Shown here: positions 9,123 through 18,518 of the stretch, one piece after another
Layout of the letters: each line of letters begins with the position of its first letter
Position numbering within the stretch: position 1 is the stretch's first letter
Assembly (NCBI GenBank): GCA_025054955.1
Contig: JANWZE010000152.1
Coordinates: 134,419 to 197,112 of the forward strand
Length of the DNA stretch: 62,694 bases
Direction of reading: 5' to 3'
From: Blastocatellia bacterium
GTDB taxonomy: Bacteria > Acidobacteriota > Blastocatellia > HR10 > J050
Made by a program: the position numbers and the translations under genes
Notes under the pieces: model-generated
Told to the model about the DNA's origin: nothing
Databases searched by the model: none
The model's input: only the letters and a program-made list of their open reading frames with translations

Positions 9123-9590
9123 ATGAGAATTACTGCACAAGAGGAATACGGCCTGCGTTGCATCCTGCAATTGGCGATGCAACCACCAAACACCACATTG
9201 TCAGTGAAGGAAATTGCTAGTCGTGAGGGGCTCTCTGTCGCGTATGTTGAGAAGCTTCTCTATCTGCTCAATCGTGCCGGTTTGGCCAAGAGCGTGCGTG
9301 GCAGCAGCGGCGGTTATTGTTTGAGCCGGCCGCCCGAGCAGATCTCTCTTGGCGAAGTGATACGAGCCTTGGGCGGGTTCGCATCGGATGTGGAGATTTG
9401 CAATCAGTTCACCGGCAATCTGGACTCGTGCGTGCATATTCGTAATTGTGGGCTACGCCCCCTGTGGAAGGTGGCTTTTTATGTTCAAAGCATGCTCGAC
9501 CGTATTTCTTTGTTGCAACTGCTTGACGATGAGAGTGAAGTGGAGATGAGACTGATGGCCAAGAGCCGCGCTCAGTTTGAAGCAGTCTAA
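9123..9590 (+). CDS. Rrf2-family Fe-S-sensing regulator of the suf operon
   Basis: The 155-residue Rrf2/IscR-type winged-helix regulator starts MRITAQEEYGLRCI. It has the family helix-turn-helix (IASREGLSVAYVEKLLYLL) and the wing sequence VRGSSGGYCLSRP. Three cysteines at residues 93, 103 and 109 (EICNQF, DSCVHIRNC) lie where IscR binds its [2Fe-2S] cluster (IscR Cys92, 98, 104), although the first spacing is longer here. It is followed after 60 bp by sufB, with a GGGGGAGAGGG ribosome site before sufB, and is preceded by the operator at 9065-9089. By family knowledge it would repress suf when clusters are abundant and release it under iron limitation or oxidative stress. Confidence 0.92.
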   Translation: MRITAQEEYGLRCILQLAMQPPNTTLSVKEIASREGLSVAYVEKLLYLLNRAGLAKSVRGSSGGYCLSRPPEQISLGEVIRALGGFASDVEICNQFTGNLDSCVHIRNCGLRPLWKVAFYVQSMLDRISLLQLLDDESEVEMRLMAKSRAQFEAV

Positions 9591-9650
9591 ATTTTTTTCG
9601 GCTTAATCATGACTTTTTAGTGTGGAATAAATCAGCACGGGGGAGAGGGT

Positions 9651-12170
9651 ATGACCTCGACAACGATTCAAGAACTGGCCAGCAAGGAGTACAAGTACGG
9701 ATTCGTAACTGATATCGAAGCCGATGTTGTGCCGCGCGGATTGAATGAGGACATCATTCGCCTGATTTCGGCCAAGAAGAACGAACCTGAATTCATGCTG
9801 GAGTGGCGCCTGAAAGCGTATCGTCACTGGCTCACCATGCAAGAGCCGCGATGGCAGAACGTCCACTATCCGCCGATTGACTATCAAGACATCATTTACT
9901 ATGCCGCTCCCAAGCTGAAGCAGCGGCCCAAGAGCCTGGATGAAGTTGACCCGGTCTTGTTGGAGACCTATGAAAAGCTCGGCATTCCGCTTCGGGAGCA
10001 AGAAATTCTAGCTGGCGTCGCTGTGGATGCCGTGTTCGACAGCATTTCGGTCGCCACGACGTTTAAGGACAAGCTGGCGGAGTTAGGCATCATCTTCTGT
10101 GCATTTTCTGAGGCGGTTCAGCATCACCCCGAGTTGGTGCAGCAGTATCTTGGCTCAGTTGTGCCGTACACCGACAATTTCTTTGCTGCGTTGAACTCGG
10201 CTGTCTTCAGTGATGGATCGTTTGTGTATGTTCCCAAAGGCGTGCGCTGTCCGATGGAGCTGTCCACGTACTTCCGCATCAACGCGGCGGATACAGGCCA
10301 GTTTGAGCGGACGCTGATCATTGCGGATGAGGGCGCTTACGTCTCGTATTTGGAAGGATGCCATCCGGCTGGCGAGCAAGTATGGACACCGACCGGCTGG
10401 GTTAACATTGAGCGGTTGAAGCCGGGTGATGTAGTCTACGACCACACCGGCTCGCCACAGAAAGTACGGGCCGTCATGACACGACATCATCGAGGCGAGA
10501 TGATCACGATTCGTCCTGTCTCCCGATACAATCAATTCCGTTTGACGCCGGAGCATCCTGTGCTCGCCATCAAGCGAGCCGCAGTGGTAGTGAAGCGTCA
10601 GCCCCGGAACGGATGGTTGCCCGAAGCCGACACTCAGAAACTCCTTGAAGCTGAACCCACGTGGATTCCTGCTGGCCAGCTTGAAAAGGGAGACTTTGTG
10701 CTCATTCCAAAATTACGGTGTGCAGGGGCACCTGCCTTTACGAATGAGGAAGTGGAACTGCTTGGGTATTATTTGGCTGAAGGAAGTTCCTACTACAACG
10801 AGGCCAATAAGCAATACACCAATCAATTTTCGTTTGGCTTGCATGAGACCACAATCATCAACCGGGTTCGCACCCTCATTAAGAATGTGACGGGACGCCC
10901 AGCCTATCTGATCGAACAGCCGGACCGGAATGGTGCTGGAATCAGCTTCTTTTCGGAGCAGTATTCCGATTGGTTCATCCGTCACTGTGGGAAAGGCGCC
11001 TGTTCAAAGCGCTTAAGCGCGGAGCTCATGAGCCTTTCAACGCGGCAGACGAGGATTTTCTTGGACGCTTATCTGGCCGGCGACGGAAACATTTGTGACC
11101 GCCAGAACTCCCGGATGATTCGGTTCTGCACAGGCTCGGAAACCGTCGCGCAACAGATTCAGATGCTGCTGAATCGTTTGGGCACGTATGCGTGGGTACA
11201 GGTTCGAGAAGGCGGAGATGTGAAATTCTCTAACCACTCGGACCGAACGATTCACCGTCAGCCGCTCTACCATGTTGGCTACACGGATACCAAGAAGTGG
11301 AGTATGGTCCGCGAAACAGAGACACATTTTATCGTTCCAATTCAAGAGGTGAGGCGGGAACCCTATGATGATTTCGTCTTCAACATTGATGTTGATCGAA
11401 CGCACAGTTATTTAGTTCGCGGTGTGGCTGTCCACAACTGCACGGCGCCCAAACGGGATGAGAATCAACTGCACGCAGCGGTCGTTGAGTTGATCGCGTT
11501 AGATAATGCGACGATCAAGTATTCAACCGTGCAGAATTGGTATCCCGGCGATAAGGATGGCAATGGCGGCATCTATAATTTCGTCACGAAACGTGGCAAG
11601 TGTCTGGGGAAGAATTCCAAAATTTCGTGGACACAAGTCGAAACCGGTTCGGCCATCACATGGAAATATCCGAGTTGTATTTTGCAAGGCGACAACTCAG
11701 TCGGCGAGTTTTATTCAGTTGCATTGACCAACAACTATCAACAGGCGGACACCGGCACGAAGATGATTCACATTGGCAAAAACACGCGCAGCACGATCGT
11801 CTCGAAAGGCATCTCTGCCGGTCACGGTCAGAACACGTATCGCGGCATGGTCAAGATTCTCAAGAGCGCCGATAATGCCCGGAATTATTCGCAGTGCGAT
11901 TCGTTGCTGCTCGGCGACAAATGCGGCGCGCATACGTTCCCCTACATTGAAGTGAGAAACAGCACGGCGCAGATGGAACACGAGGCGTCAACCTCAAAGA
12001 TCGGCGAGGATCAAATTTTCTATTGTCAGCAACGCGGCATCTCAGCGGAAGATGCTGTTTCGATGATCGTCAACGGCTTTTGTAAAGAAGTCTTCCGCGA
12101 GCTGCCGATGGAGTTCGCCGTCGAAGCGCAGAAGCTGCTGGGCATCAGCCTGGAAGGTAGTGTGGGATGA
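9651..12170 (+). CDS. sufB: SufB Fe-S scaffold protein interrupted by an intein
   Basis: The 839-residue precursor would splice to a 479-residue SufB, the core scaffold of the SufBCD complex on which Fe-S clusters form. The N-extein is residues 1-236 and ends in the conserved SYLEG. The intein is residues 237-596. The C-extein restarts at the conserved cysteine of the EGC(S/T)AP motif and runs through [49 protein letters not shown] and the C-terminal [18 protein letters not shown]. Both extein halves are intact and in frame, so function depends on splicing. The stop overlaps a possible upstream sufC ATG. Loss of splicing would remove SufB activity unless another Fe-S system exists elsewhere in the genome. 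Confidence 0.97.
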   Translation: MTSTTIQELASKEYKYGFVTDIEADVVPRGLNEDIIRLISAKKNEPEFMLEWRLKAYRHWLTMQEPRWQNVHYPPIDYQDIIYYAAPKLKQRPKSLDEVDPVLLETYEKLGIPLREQEILAGVAVDAVFDSISVATTFKDKLAELGIIFCAFSEAVQHHPELVQQYLGSVVPYTDNFFAALNSAVFSDGSFVYVPKGVRCPMELSTYFRINAADTGQFERTLIIADEGAYVSYLEGCHPAGEQVWTPTGWVNIERLKPGDVVYDHTGSPQKVRAVMTRHHRGEMITIRPVSRYNQFRLTPEHPVLAIKRAAVVVKRQPRNGWLPEADTQKLLEAEPTWIPAGQLEKGDFVLIPKLRCAGAPAFTNEEVELLGYYLAEGSSYYNEANKQYTNQFSFGLHETTIINRVRTLIKNVTGRPAYLIEQPDRNGAGISFFSEQYSDWFIRHCGKGACSKRLSAELMSLSTRQTRIFLDAYLAGDGNICDRQNSRMIRFCTGSETVAQQIQMLLNRLGTYAWVQVREGGDVKFSNHSDRTIHRQPLYHVGYTDTKKWSMVRETETHFIVPIQEVRREPYDDFVFNIDVDRTHSYLVRGVAVHNCTAPKRDENQLHAAVVELIALDNATIKYSTVQNWYPGDKDGNGGIYNFVTKRGKCLGKNSKISWTQVETGSAITWKYPSCILQGDNSVGEFYSVALTNNYQQADTGTKMIHIGKNTRSTIVSKGISAGHGQNTYRGMVKILKSADNARNYSQCDSLLLGDKCGAHTFPYIEVRNSTAQMEHEASTSKIGEDQIFYCQQRGISAEDAVSMIVNGFCKEVFRELPMEFAVEAQKLLGISLEGSVG
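10359..11438 (+). other. LAGLIDADG homing-endonuclease intein inside SufB
   Basis: This in-frame 360-residue insertion (SufB residues 237-596) has every splicing signature: Cys at position 1 ([14 protein letters not shown], block A), TxxH in RLTPEHPVL (T299, H302, block B), terminal His595-Asn596 ([10 protein letters not shown], block G) and Cys597 as the +1 extein residue. Between them lie two LAGLIDADG motifs, LLGYYLAEG (residues 370-378) and LDAYLAGDG (471-479). Both keep the acidic residue, so the endonuclease may still be active. The insertion point is the conserved SufB cysteine, a typical active-site location for inteins. SufB inteins are known from mycobacteria; I cannot tell here whether this site matches those. 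Confidence 0.96.
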
Positions 12171-12187
12171 AGGAGTCAAGAAAGACG

Positions 12188-12958
12188 ATGTTAGAAATTC
12201 GCAATCTGCATGCCAGCGTCGAAGGGAAGCAAATTCTGAATGGGATTACCCTGACGGTGAACGCTGGTGAAGTGCATGCCATTATGGGACCGAATGGGTC
12301 GGGCAAAAGCACGCTGGCACATGTGCTCTCGGGGCGCGACCATTACGAGGTGACTCAGGGGGAAGTGCTCTATCAAGGCAAAAACCTATTGGAGATGCCG
12401 CCGGAGATTCGCGCGCGAGAAGGCATTTTCCTGGCGTTTCAGTATCCGGTGGAGATTCCCGGCGTGAGCAATGTCTACTTCTTGAAGGCTGCGCTGAATT
12501 CCATTCGCAAGTATCGCGGTCAGCCGGAACTGGACGCGCTCGATTTTTTGAACCTCGTCAAAGAGAAGATGAAATTGGTCGAAATGGATGAAAGCCTCAT
12601 CAACCGTCCCGTCAATGAAGGCTTTTCCGGCGGCGAGAAGAAACGTAACGAAATTTTTCAGATGGCTGTGCTAGAACCGAAGCTGGCCATCCTCGACGAG
12701 ACTGATTCCGGCCTGGATATTGACGCGCTGCGGATTGTCGCCAATGGCGTCAATGCGCTGCGAAGTCCTGAGCGCGCGATGATTGTCATCACCCACTACC
12801 AACGGTTGCTCCAGTACATCGTGCCGGATTTTGTCCATGTGTTGTCGGACGGGCGTATAGTCAAATCGGGCGGGAAAGAGTTGGCGTTGGAATTGGAAGA
12901 GAAAGGCTACGCTTGGATTGAAGAAGAGGCGGCGCGGCTGGCGCGTGCCTCGGAGTGA
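12188..12958 (+). CDS. sufC: SufC, ABC-type ATPase of the Fe-S assembly complex
   Basis: The ATPase subunit drives conformational change in SufBCD during cluster assembly. The 256-residue product has Walker [11 protein letters not shown]-loop [16 protein letters not shown] signature [14 protein letters not shown], Walker [13 protein letters not shown] and the switch histidine in VITHYQRLL. The start at 12188 ([14 protein letters not shown]) is preferred over the in-frame ATG at 12167, because it matches family N-termini and has AGGAG at 12171-12175. The upstream ATG would overlap the sufB stop and place no ribosome site correctly. It lies directly between sufB and sufD, as in most suf operons. 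Confidence 0.96.
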   Translation: MLEIRNLHASVEGKQILNGITLTVNAGEVHAIMGPNGSGKSTLAHVLSGRDHYEVTQGEVLYQGKNLLEMPPEIRAREGIFLAFQYPVEIPGVSNVYFLKAALNSIRKYRGQPELDALDFLNLVKEKMKLVEMDESLINRPVNEGFSGGEKKRNEIFQMAVLEPKLAILDETDSGLDIDALRIVANGVNALRSPERAMIVITHYQRLLQYIVPDFVHVLSDGRIVKSGGKELALELEEKGYAWIEEEAARLARASE

Positions 12959-12963
12959 GCGTC

Positions 12964-14310
12964 ATGACGAACACGCAGCCGGTGCAAGACAGCACGATTC
13001 ATGCTTGGTTAGAGCCGTTGCATAAAGCGTTCCCCCGCGGCGAACCTGGTTGGCTTCAGGCGATTCGCCGCGCGGCGCTCGAACAGTTCGTTGAACGCGG
13101 GTTCCCCACGACGCGGGATGAAGAGTGGCGGTTCACCAATGTCGCGCCGATTGCGCGGCAGCAGTTTCACCCAGCCCGAACGAATCCTGCCGCAGTGACT
13201 CCTGAGATGGTGAGTCGTTTCACGTTTGGGTGTTGGCAATGTCATACGTTAGTGTTTGTCAACGGCGTCTATGAGCCGGCGCTTTCGTCGCGGCAGGCGT
13301 TGCCCGCTGGCGTCGTGGCGCAAGGGCTTGGCCATGTGTTGAAGCATGAACCGGCGTGGTTGGAGCCGCACCTGGCTCGTTACGCCCGCATTGAGCAGCA
13401 GGCGTTCGTCGCGTTGAACACCGCGCTGATGGAAGATGGCGCGTTTGTCTACATTCCAGCCGGCGTGGTGGTTGACGCTCCGATTCATCTTTTGTTCATT
13501 TCGACTGCGGATGAACCGGCCGCCCTGGCACAGCCGCGAAACTTAATCGTGGTCGAAGCGAACGCGCAGGTCAACTTGATCGAGAGCTACGTTGGGTTGG
13601 ATGGCGGCATCTATTTCACCAATGCGGTGACGGAAATCGTTGCTGGTGATCGCGCCGTGATTGATCATTACAAGCTGCAACGGGAAAGTCTCAAAGCGTT
13701 TCACGTGGCCACGTTGCAAGTCTCTCAAGGCCGGCAGAGCAGCGTCTCGACTCACTCGATTTCGCTGGGCGGTCGGCTCGTGCGCAATGACGTGAACGTC
13801 GTCTTGGCTGGCGAAGGGTGCGACTGCACGCTGAACGGATCGTACATGGTCAAGGATCACCAACATGTAGACAACCACACGCTCATTGATCATGCCCAGC
13901 CACATGGCACAAGCCGCGAACTCTACAAAGGTATCCTCGACGATCACGCCAGCGGCGTGTTCAACGGACGGATCATCGTGCGTCCCGGCGCGCAAAAGAC
14001 CGATGCGCGCCAAACGAATAAGAATTTGCTTTTGTCCGAGGATGCCTTGGTCAACACCAACCCGCAGTTAGAAATCCATGCTGACGATGTCAAGTGCACG
14101 CACGGGGCGACCATCGGCCAGTTGGATGCCGATGCGCTCTATTACTTGCGCGCGCGCGGCATTGATTTGGAGACGGCGCGGCACATCCTGACGTACGCAT
14201 TTGCCAGCGACATCCTCAGCCGCATCAAGATCGCGCCGATTCGCACCGGCCTAGAATGCGGCTTGTTCATGAATGTGCCGCACGGCCACACCACATTGGA
14301 GGAGTTATGA
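12964..14310 (+). CDS. sufD: SufD subunit of the SufBCD scaffold
   Basis: The 448-residue SufB paralogue pairs with SufB on the SufC dimer and is needed for iron acquisition by the scaffold. The beta-helical core is recognisable from VNLIESYVG through VDNHTLIDHAQPHGTSRELYKG and GRIIVRPGAQKTDARQTNKNLLLS. It continues to the conserved TNPQLEIHADDVKCTHGATIGQLD and ends in a helical region. ATG 12964 has GGAG ten bases upstream. A GTG three codons earlier (12955) would overlap the sufC stop and sit too close to that site, so I chose the ATG. The sufS start codon overlaps its stop, so the two are probably translationally coupled. Confidence 0.95.
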   Translation: MTNTQPVQDSTIHAWLEPLHKAFPRGEPGWLQAIRRAALEQFVERGFPTTRDEEWRFTNVAPIARQQFHPARTNPAAVTPEMVSRFTFGCWQCHTLVFVNGVYEPALSSRQALPAGVVAQGLGHVLKHEPAWLEPHLARYARIEQQAFVALNTALMEDGAFVYIPAGVVVDAPIHLLFISTADEPAALAQPRNLIVVEANAQVNLIESYVGLDGGIYFTNAVTEIVAGDRAVIDHYKLQRESLKAFHVATLQVSQGRQSSVSTHSISLGGRLVRNDVNVVLAGEGCDCTLNGSYMVKDHQHVDNHTLIDHAQPHGTSRELYKGILDDHASGVFNGRIIVRPGAQKTDARQTNKNLLLSEDALVNTNPQLEIHADDVKCTHGATIGQLDADALYYLRARGIDLETARHILTYAFASDILSRIKIAPIRTGLECGLFMNVPHGHTTLEEL

Positions 14311-15560
14311 GCATCGCGGCGGAGACATTTCGAGCGACGACTTCATTCGACGTTTGGCGCATCCGCCAGGATTTTCCCATCCTCAAGCAACGGGTTCATG
14401 GCAAACCGCTCGTCTATCTGGATAATGCGGCAACCAGCCAGAAGCCGCAGCGAGTCATTGATGCCGTATGTCAGTTTTACGCGGAGGACTGCTCCAACAT
14501 TCATCGCGGCGTTCATGCCCTGAGCGAGCGCTCAACGCAAACCTATGAGCAGGCTCGTGTGAAGGTGCAACGCTACATCAATGCTGCGTCCGAGCGGGAG
14601 ATCATCTTCGTGCGTGGCACGACTGAAGGCATCAATCTCGTCGCTCAAACATTCGGCCGGAGCCGCGTGCAGCCCGGCGATGAAATCGTCATCTCGGCCA
14701 TGGAGCATCACTCGAACATCGTGCCTTGGCAATTGCTTTGCCAGCAGACGGGCGCGCGACTGCGCGTGATCCCGATGAATGACGATGGTGAATTGTTGCT
14801 GGACGAGTATGAGAAGCTGCTCAGTGACCGGACCAAATTGGTATCGGTCGTTCACGTCTCAAACGCGCTTGGCACGATTAACCCCATCCGTCACATGATT
14901 GCTTTGGCGCATGAGCGGAAGATTCCGATAATGATTGATGGAGCGCAAGCGGTGCAACATCTGAAGGTGGATGTGCAAGAGCTGGATTGCGATTTTTACA
15001 CGTTTTCCGGCCACAAATTGTACGGGCCGACGGGCATTGGCGTGCTCTATGGGAAGGCTCATTTGCTCGATGCAATGCCTCCCTACCAAGGCGGTGGCGA
15101 TATGATTCGCTCGGTTACGTTTGAGCAGACAACATACAATGACCTCCCTTACAAATTTGAAGCGGGCACACCGAACATTGCCGGCGCTATCGGGCTTGGC
15201 GCGGCGATTCAGTATGTCAATGAGATCGGCCTGGAGGCGATTGCCGCTTACGAACATGAACTGCTTGTGTATGCGACCGAGGTTGTGTCAAACATTCCGG
15301 GGTTACGCATCATCGGCACCGCGCGGCAGAAAACCAGTGTGCTCTCCTTCACGCTTGCCGGCGTGCATCCACACGACATCGGCACGATTCTCGATCAGGA
15401 AGGCATTGCCATTCGCACTGGCCATCATTGCGCACAGCCCGTCATGGATCGGTTCGGCGTGCCGGCGACGGCTCGCGCCTCGCTGGCGTTTTACAATACC
15501 AAAGAGGAGATTGATGCGCTCGTCGCCGCATTGCACAAGGTCAGGGAGGTGTTTGGTTAA
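14307..15560 (+). CDS. sufS: SufS cysteine desulfurase
   Basis: This PLP enzyme removes sulfur from L-cysteine as a persulfide and passes it to SufU and then SufB. The 417-residue product has the class V aminotransferase fold with VYLDNAATSQKP, the SAMEHHSNIVPW segment, the PLP lysine at residue 237 (FYTFSGHKLYGPTG) and the catalytic cysteine in the loop RTGHHCAQP. The start ATG (14307) overlaps the sufD stop as ATGA and has GGAGG just upstream. An open frame extends 17 codons further up but lies inside sufD and lacks a ribosome site. The sufU start overlaps its stop by one base. Confidence 0.96.
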   Translation: MSIAAETFRATTSFDVWRIRQDFPILKQRVHGKPLVYLDNAATSQKPQRVIDAVCQFYAEDCSNIHRGVHALSERSTQTYEQARVKVQRYINAASEREIIFVRGTTEGINLVAQTFGRSRVQPGDEIVISAMEHHSNIVPWQLLCQQTGARLRVIPMNDDGELLLDEYEKLLSDRTKLVSVVHVSNALGTINPIRHMIALAHERKIPIMIDGAQAVQHLKVDVQELDCDFYTFSGHKLYGPTGIGVLYGKAHLLDAMPPYQGGGDMIRSVTFEQTTYNDLPYKFEAGTPNIAGAIGLGAAIQYVNEIGLEAIAAYEHELLVYATEVVSNIPGLRIIGTARQKTSVLSFTLAGVHPHDIGTILDQEGIAIRTGHHCAQPVMDRFGVPATARASLAFYNTKEEIDALVAALHKVREVFG

Positions 15561-16012
15561 TGTCTGATTTACGCGATCTCTACCAAGAGGTCATTCTGGA
15601 TCACAACAAGCGGCCGCGCAATTTTGGTAAGCTGGAGCATCCCACTCATGAGGCCAAAGGCCACAATCCATTATGCGGAGACAAAGTAACGGTCTATCTG
15701 GTGGTCGAAAGCGGTGTGATTCAAGAGATCATGTTTGAAGGCGCTGGGTGTGCCGTCTCAACAGCCTCTGCGTCGGTCATGACGGAAAGTTTGAAAGGCA
15801 AAACGCCCGCCGAAGCGCAGGCGTTGTTCGAGAAATTCCACAGTCTGGTGACAGGTCAACCGGAGCCCTCAACTGAAGGCCCGCAACTCGGCAAACTGGA
15901 AATTTTTGCCGGCGTGCGGAAGTATCCGGTGCGCGTTAAGTGCGCCACCTTGCCCTGGCACACGATGCGGGCGGCATTAGAACACAAGACGGACGCCGTC
16001 TCAACCGAATGA
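15560..16012 (+). CDS. sufU: SufU sulfur-transfer protein
   Basis: This 150-residue IscU/SufU-fold protein starts MSDLRDLYQEVILDHNKRPR. It keeps the zinc-coordinating residues Cys39, Asp41, Cys64 and Cys128 (NPLCGD, GAGCAVSTAS, RVKCATLPWH). The insertion between the second and third cysteines is typical of SufU rather than IscU. SufU accepts the persulfide from SufS by zinc-ligand exchange, so no SufE is needed, and none is present. TAATG overlap with sufS indicates coupled translation. The gene position between sufS and sufT is the usual one in Firmicutes-type and Acidobacteria-type operons. Confidence 0.94.
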   Translation: MSDLRDLYQEVILDHNKRPRNFGKLEHPTHEAKGHNPLCGDKVTVYLVVESGVIQEIMFEGAGCAVSTASASVMTESLKGKTPAEAQALFEKFHSLVTGQPEPSTEGPQLGKLEIFAGVRKYPVRVKCATLPWHTMRAALEHKTDAVSTE

Positions 16013-16049
16013 TTTCGATCGTGCATCGCTGGTGTAGGAGTCAACGATC

Positions 16050-16391
16050 ATGCAAGCAAATTCCAATCCGATTGAAAATATGATTACGGCTCAAGAGCTG
16101 CGTGAGCGCGTCATCGAGCAACTGCGTCAAGTTTACGACCCGGAGATTCCCGTCAATATCTACGAGCTGGGCATGGTTTATGATGTTGACGTGGATGCGG
16201 CCGGTGGGGTGTACATTCGCATGACGCTGACGTCGCCGGCCTGTCCGGTGGCCGGCTCGTTGCCGGGCGAAGTTGAAGCCAAGCTGCGAGCCATCGAAGG
16301 CGTCACGTCGGTCATGGTTGATCTGGTGTGGGACCCACCCTGGTCGCCCGAAATGATGTCGGAAGTGGCGAAGCTTCAACTCGGCTGGTGA
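16050..16391 (+). CDS. sufT: SufT-like MIP18/DUF59 Fe-S assembly protein
   Basis: The 113-residue MIP18-family (DUF59) protein has the hallmark motifs YDPEIPVNIYELGMVYDVDV, TSPACPVAGSLPGEVE (conserved reactive cysteine) and VDLVWDPPWSPEMMS. Bacterial SufT proteins act in Fe-S cluster delivery or maturation and are usually the last gene of suf operons, as here, 37 bp after sufU. ATG 16050 is the first start. A second ATG eleven codons later (16080) is also possible, and homologues vary in this region. Confidence 0.9.
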   Translation: MQANSNPIENMITAQELRERVIEQLRQVYDPEIPVNIYELGMVYDVDVDAAGGVYIRMTLTSPACPVAGSLPGEVEAKLRAIEGVTSVMVDLVWDPPWSPEMMSEVAKLQLGW

Positions 16392-16481
16392 GACGAACGG
16401 AAGAGCTGCCGACAAATCACCGCAAAGGCGCAAAGAACGCATCTATGGAATTCGACTACGCCACCTGGGCGTCCTCTGGGA

Positions 16482-16964
16482 TTATTGGCTGCGATGCTGA
16501 TAGCAACGGCCGCCGCCACGAACCCGCCGCCGGCACGGTGTCCCTTTCTTGGTGATCGCGCCGCAGAGACTAGACGGAACCTTGGGCTTTGCCGAACGCG
16601 ATGGACGAACAAAGGACGGTTCCGCTGCGCTCTCATTCGACACGTTCTGCTCCAATGAATCGTTTGGCAGTGGCTGTGTGCCCGTTGGTTGATCGGGGAA
16701 GAATGTCGCTCGGTCTTGTGTTATTGCGCTCTGAGAAGCTATGAGCAATGGCGGGGATGGTTCATGATGACGGACGGCGCTCCAACTGCCTAAGCTAAAT
16801 CCTATGACGGCGCCGAGCGCCAACACAGCCATTGTGCGGCCCAGCCAACCGGTGTGAATTTTGGGCGCACAATCGGGGCAGAAGCCGCTGCTGTGCCAGG
16901 GACGCCAGCGCTCTCGCTCGATACGTTGGCCGCATTCGCAACAGTACTTGGGCCGGTACATCAT
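16482..16964 (-). CDS. Membrane protein with N-terminal zinc ribbon and C-terminal Cys/His motif
   Basis: No named family is recognised for the whole 160-residue protein. The first 35 residues form a zinc ribbon with CxxC pairs (CCECG near 8-11 and CPDC at 29-32). One hydrophobic segment follows at about 43-63, then a low-complexity Ser/Pro linker. The C-terminal 25 residues carry a second probable metal site, CGAITKKGTPCRRRV then GRCYQH. This Cx9C...CxxH tail occurs on many short bacterial proteins of unknown role. The gene faces the suf operon convergently. Topology and function are not evident. Confidence 0.7.
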   Translation of the reverse strand: MMYRPKYCCECGQRIERERWRPWHSSGFCPDCAPKIHTGWLGRTMAVLALGAVIGFSLGSWSAVRHHEPSPPLLIASQSAITQDRATFFPDQPTGTQPLPNDSLEQNVSNESAAEPSFVRPSRSAKPKVPSSLCGAITKKGTPCRRRVRGGGRCYQHRSQ

Positions 16965-17040
16965 GGCGCTGAGTTTATCACGTCTGGGCAGCGCGTGGCC
17001 ACTTGATCTGACCCGATTCGACCGCTACCATACGTCGCCT

Positions 17041-17292
17041 ATGACGATCAAAGTTTACACAACACCCTGGTGTCCGGACTGTCGGCTGGCCAAACAGTTT
17101 CTCGCTGAATGGAACATCCAGTACGAAGAAATCAACATTGATGAGAATCCCGATGCAGCGCAACACGTCATTGAACTGAACAATGGCAAGCGCAAAGTGC
17201 CAACATTCGAGCTTGAGGGATACTCCTTCGCTTGTTCGCCGTTTAATGTGGATGTGTTGCGGCAAGGTCTTGCGCCGGTGCTGAACCAATAA
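17041..17292 (+). CDS. Glutaredoxin-like (mycoredoxin-type) thiol reductase
   Basis: This 83-residue thioredoxin-fold protein starts MTIKVYTTPWCPDCRLAKQF. The active site CPDC (residues 11-14) lies after the first strand, and the cis-proline loop KVPTFELEG follows. The length and active site suit the mycoredoxin/NrdH-like glutaredoxins. The ATG at 17041 gives the family N-terminus; a longer open frame upstream is not protein-like. The last 50 bp overlap the 3' end of queG, which runs the other way. The nearby suf operon suggests redox or Fe-S work, but this is context only. Confidence 0.9.
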   Translation: MTIKVYTTPWCPDCRLAKQFLAEWNIQYEEINIDENPDAAQHVIELNNGKRKVPTFELEGYSFACSPFNVDVLRQGLAPVLNQ

Positions 17293-18415
17293 CTCCCAAC
17301 GCGATCATTGCTTCTTCTCGCACAAACGGGTTGTCATCGTTGAGGCAGCGCTCGATAGCAGGCCGCCACGTGCTGATAGGAAATTGCCCAAGCGCCCAGA
17401 CGGCATGGCCGCGAATGATCGGATCAGGATCAGATTGAGCCAGACGCGCTAACAGTGGGATCGCCGGTTCATAGTTCGTGTTGGCTGCGACAATTGCCGC
17501 ATTTCGCGCCAGTCCTCGACGTTTAGCGCGTCGCAAGGCCGTGTGACGGAAGCGCTGAGCAAACGCTTCGTCCGATTGAATGCCAAGCGCCTCTTCCACG
17601 CGGAGCGTCTTACCAACGCCTGATTCCGCGCGGAATTCGCTCCACCTCGTTTCTGGCAATTGACGATTATGTGGACAGACTTCTTGACAGACGTCGCAGC
17701 CAAATAACCAATCACCCAGCAACGGGCGTAGCTGACGGGGAATCACGCCCCGATTTTCAATCGTGTGATAGGAGATACAGCGTCGCGCGTCAACAACGTA
17801 TGGTCGCGCAATGGCGCCGGTCGGACACTGTGCGATGCAATCGAGCGCACCGATACACACACGGGTGTCGGGCGCATCAGGCGCCAGTTCCACGTCGAGC
17901 AAGATATCCGAGAGAAACACCCACGAGCCGAATTGATCAGTGATGAGGCATGAGTTGTAGCCGATGCGGCCAAGGCCAGCGCGACAGGCGACGGCACGCT
18001 CTAACAATGGCACAGCATCGGTAAAGCACCGTGCTGTCACCTTTCGGCCGAGCAGCTCTTCGATGCGCGCCACAAGCGCCCACAGCTTAGGAGGAATCAC
18101 GTAGTGGTAATCCAATCCCCAGGCATAACGGGCAATGCGTCCTTCGCCAGGCCTGCGTTCGTCGAACTCGCCGCTATAGTAATTGACTGCCAGTGAAATG
18201 ATCGAGCGCGCTGTCGGCGCCAGTTGCTGGGGTCGCGCGCGCAATGTTGGGTTGCGCTGCATGTAGGTCAGGTCCGCTGCCATGCCATCTTCAAGCCATG
18301 TTAGGTAGCGGCGCTCGTCGTCCGACAGCGGGACGATGCGAGTCACGCCGACGGCATCGAATCCTAACTGCCTGGCTTGCCGCTTGACCTCGGCTGTGAG
18401 CTGCTCGATGCGCAT
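17243..18415 (-). CDS. queG: Epoxyqueuosine reductase QueG
   Basis: QueG reduces epoxyqueuosine to queuosine in tRNA, the last step of the pathway, using cobalamin and two [4Fe-4S] clusters. The product is 390 residues from the start MRIEQLTAEVKRQARQLGF. It has the QueG core AVNYYSGEF, YAWGLDYHYVIPPK, GRIGYNSCLI and ferredoxin-type cysteine motifs CIGALDCIAQCPTGAI and CDVCQEVCPHN. A C-terminal HEAT-like region follows (HAVWALGQFPI). The open frame extends 30 codons further upstream but without family similarity. The gene diverges from fabD (103 bp between starts) and its 3' end overlaps the convergent glutaredoxin gene. The transporter at 39998-40822 belongs to the same pathway. Confidence 0.95.
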   Translation of the reverse strand: MRIEQLTAEVKRQARQLGFDAVGVTRIVPLSDDERRYLTWLEDGMAADLTYMQRNPTLRARPQQLAPTARSIISLAVNYYSGEFDERRPGEGRIARYAWGLDYHYVIPPKLWALVARIEELLGRKVTARCFTDAVPLLERAVACRAGLGRIGYNSCLITDQFGSWVFLSDILLDVELAPDAPDTRVCIGALDCIAQCPTGAIARPYVVDARRCISYHTIENRGVIPRQLRPLLGDWLFGCDVCQEVCPHNRQLPETRWSEFRAESGVGKTLRVEEALGIQSDEAFAQRFRHTALRRAKRRGLARNAAIVAANTNYEPAIPLLARLAQSDPDPIIRGHAVWALGQFPISTWRPAIERCLNDDNPFVREEAMIALGVIGSAPAQDLAATHPH

Positions 18416-18518
18416 GCCGAACACTTTACCAATCGGCGCGTGGGTTGACAATGATGAAGTCAGCCGCCGTATAATCCCGCCTTCGAGAAATCCTAGCGGA
18501 TACACCGATGGAGGCTGG

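Noticed and set aside
12955-12963. GTG start for sufD
   Set aside because: It would overlap the sufC stop and sit one base from the GGAG site. ATG 12964 is spaced correctly.
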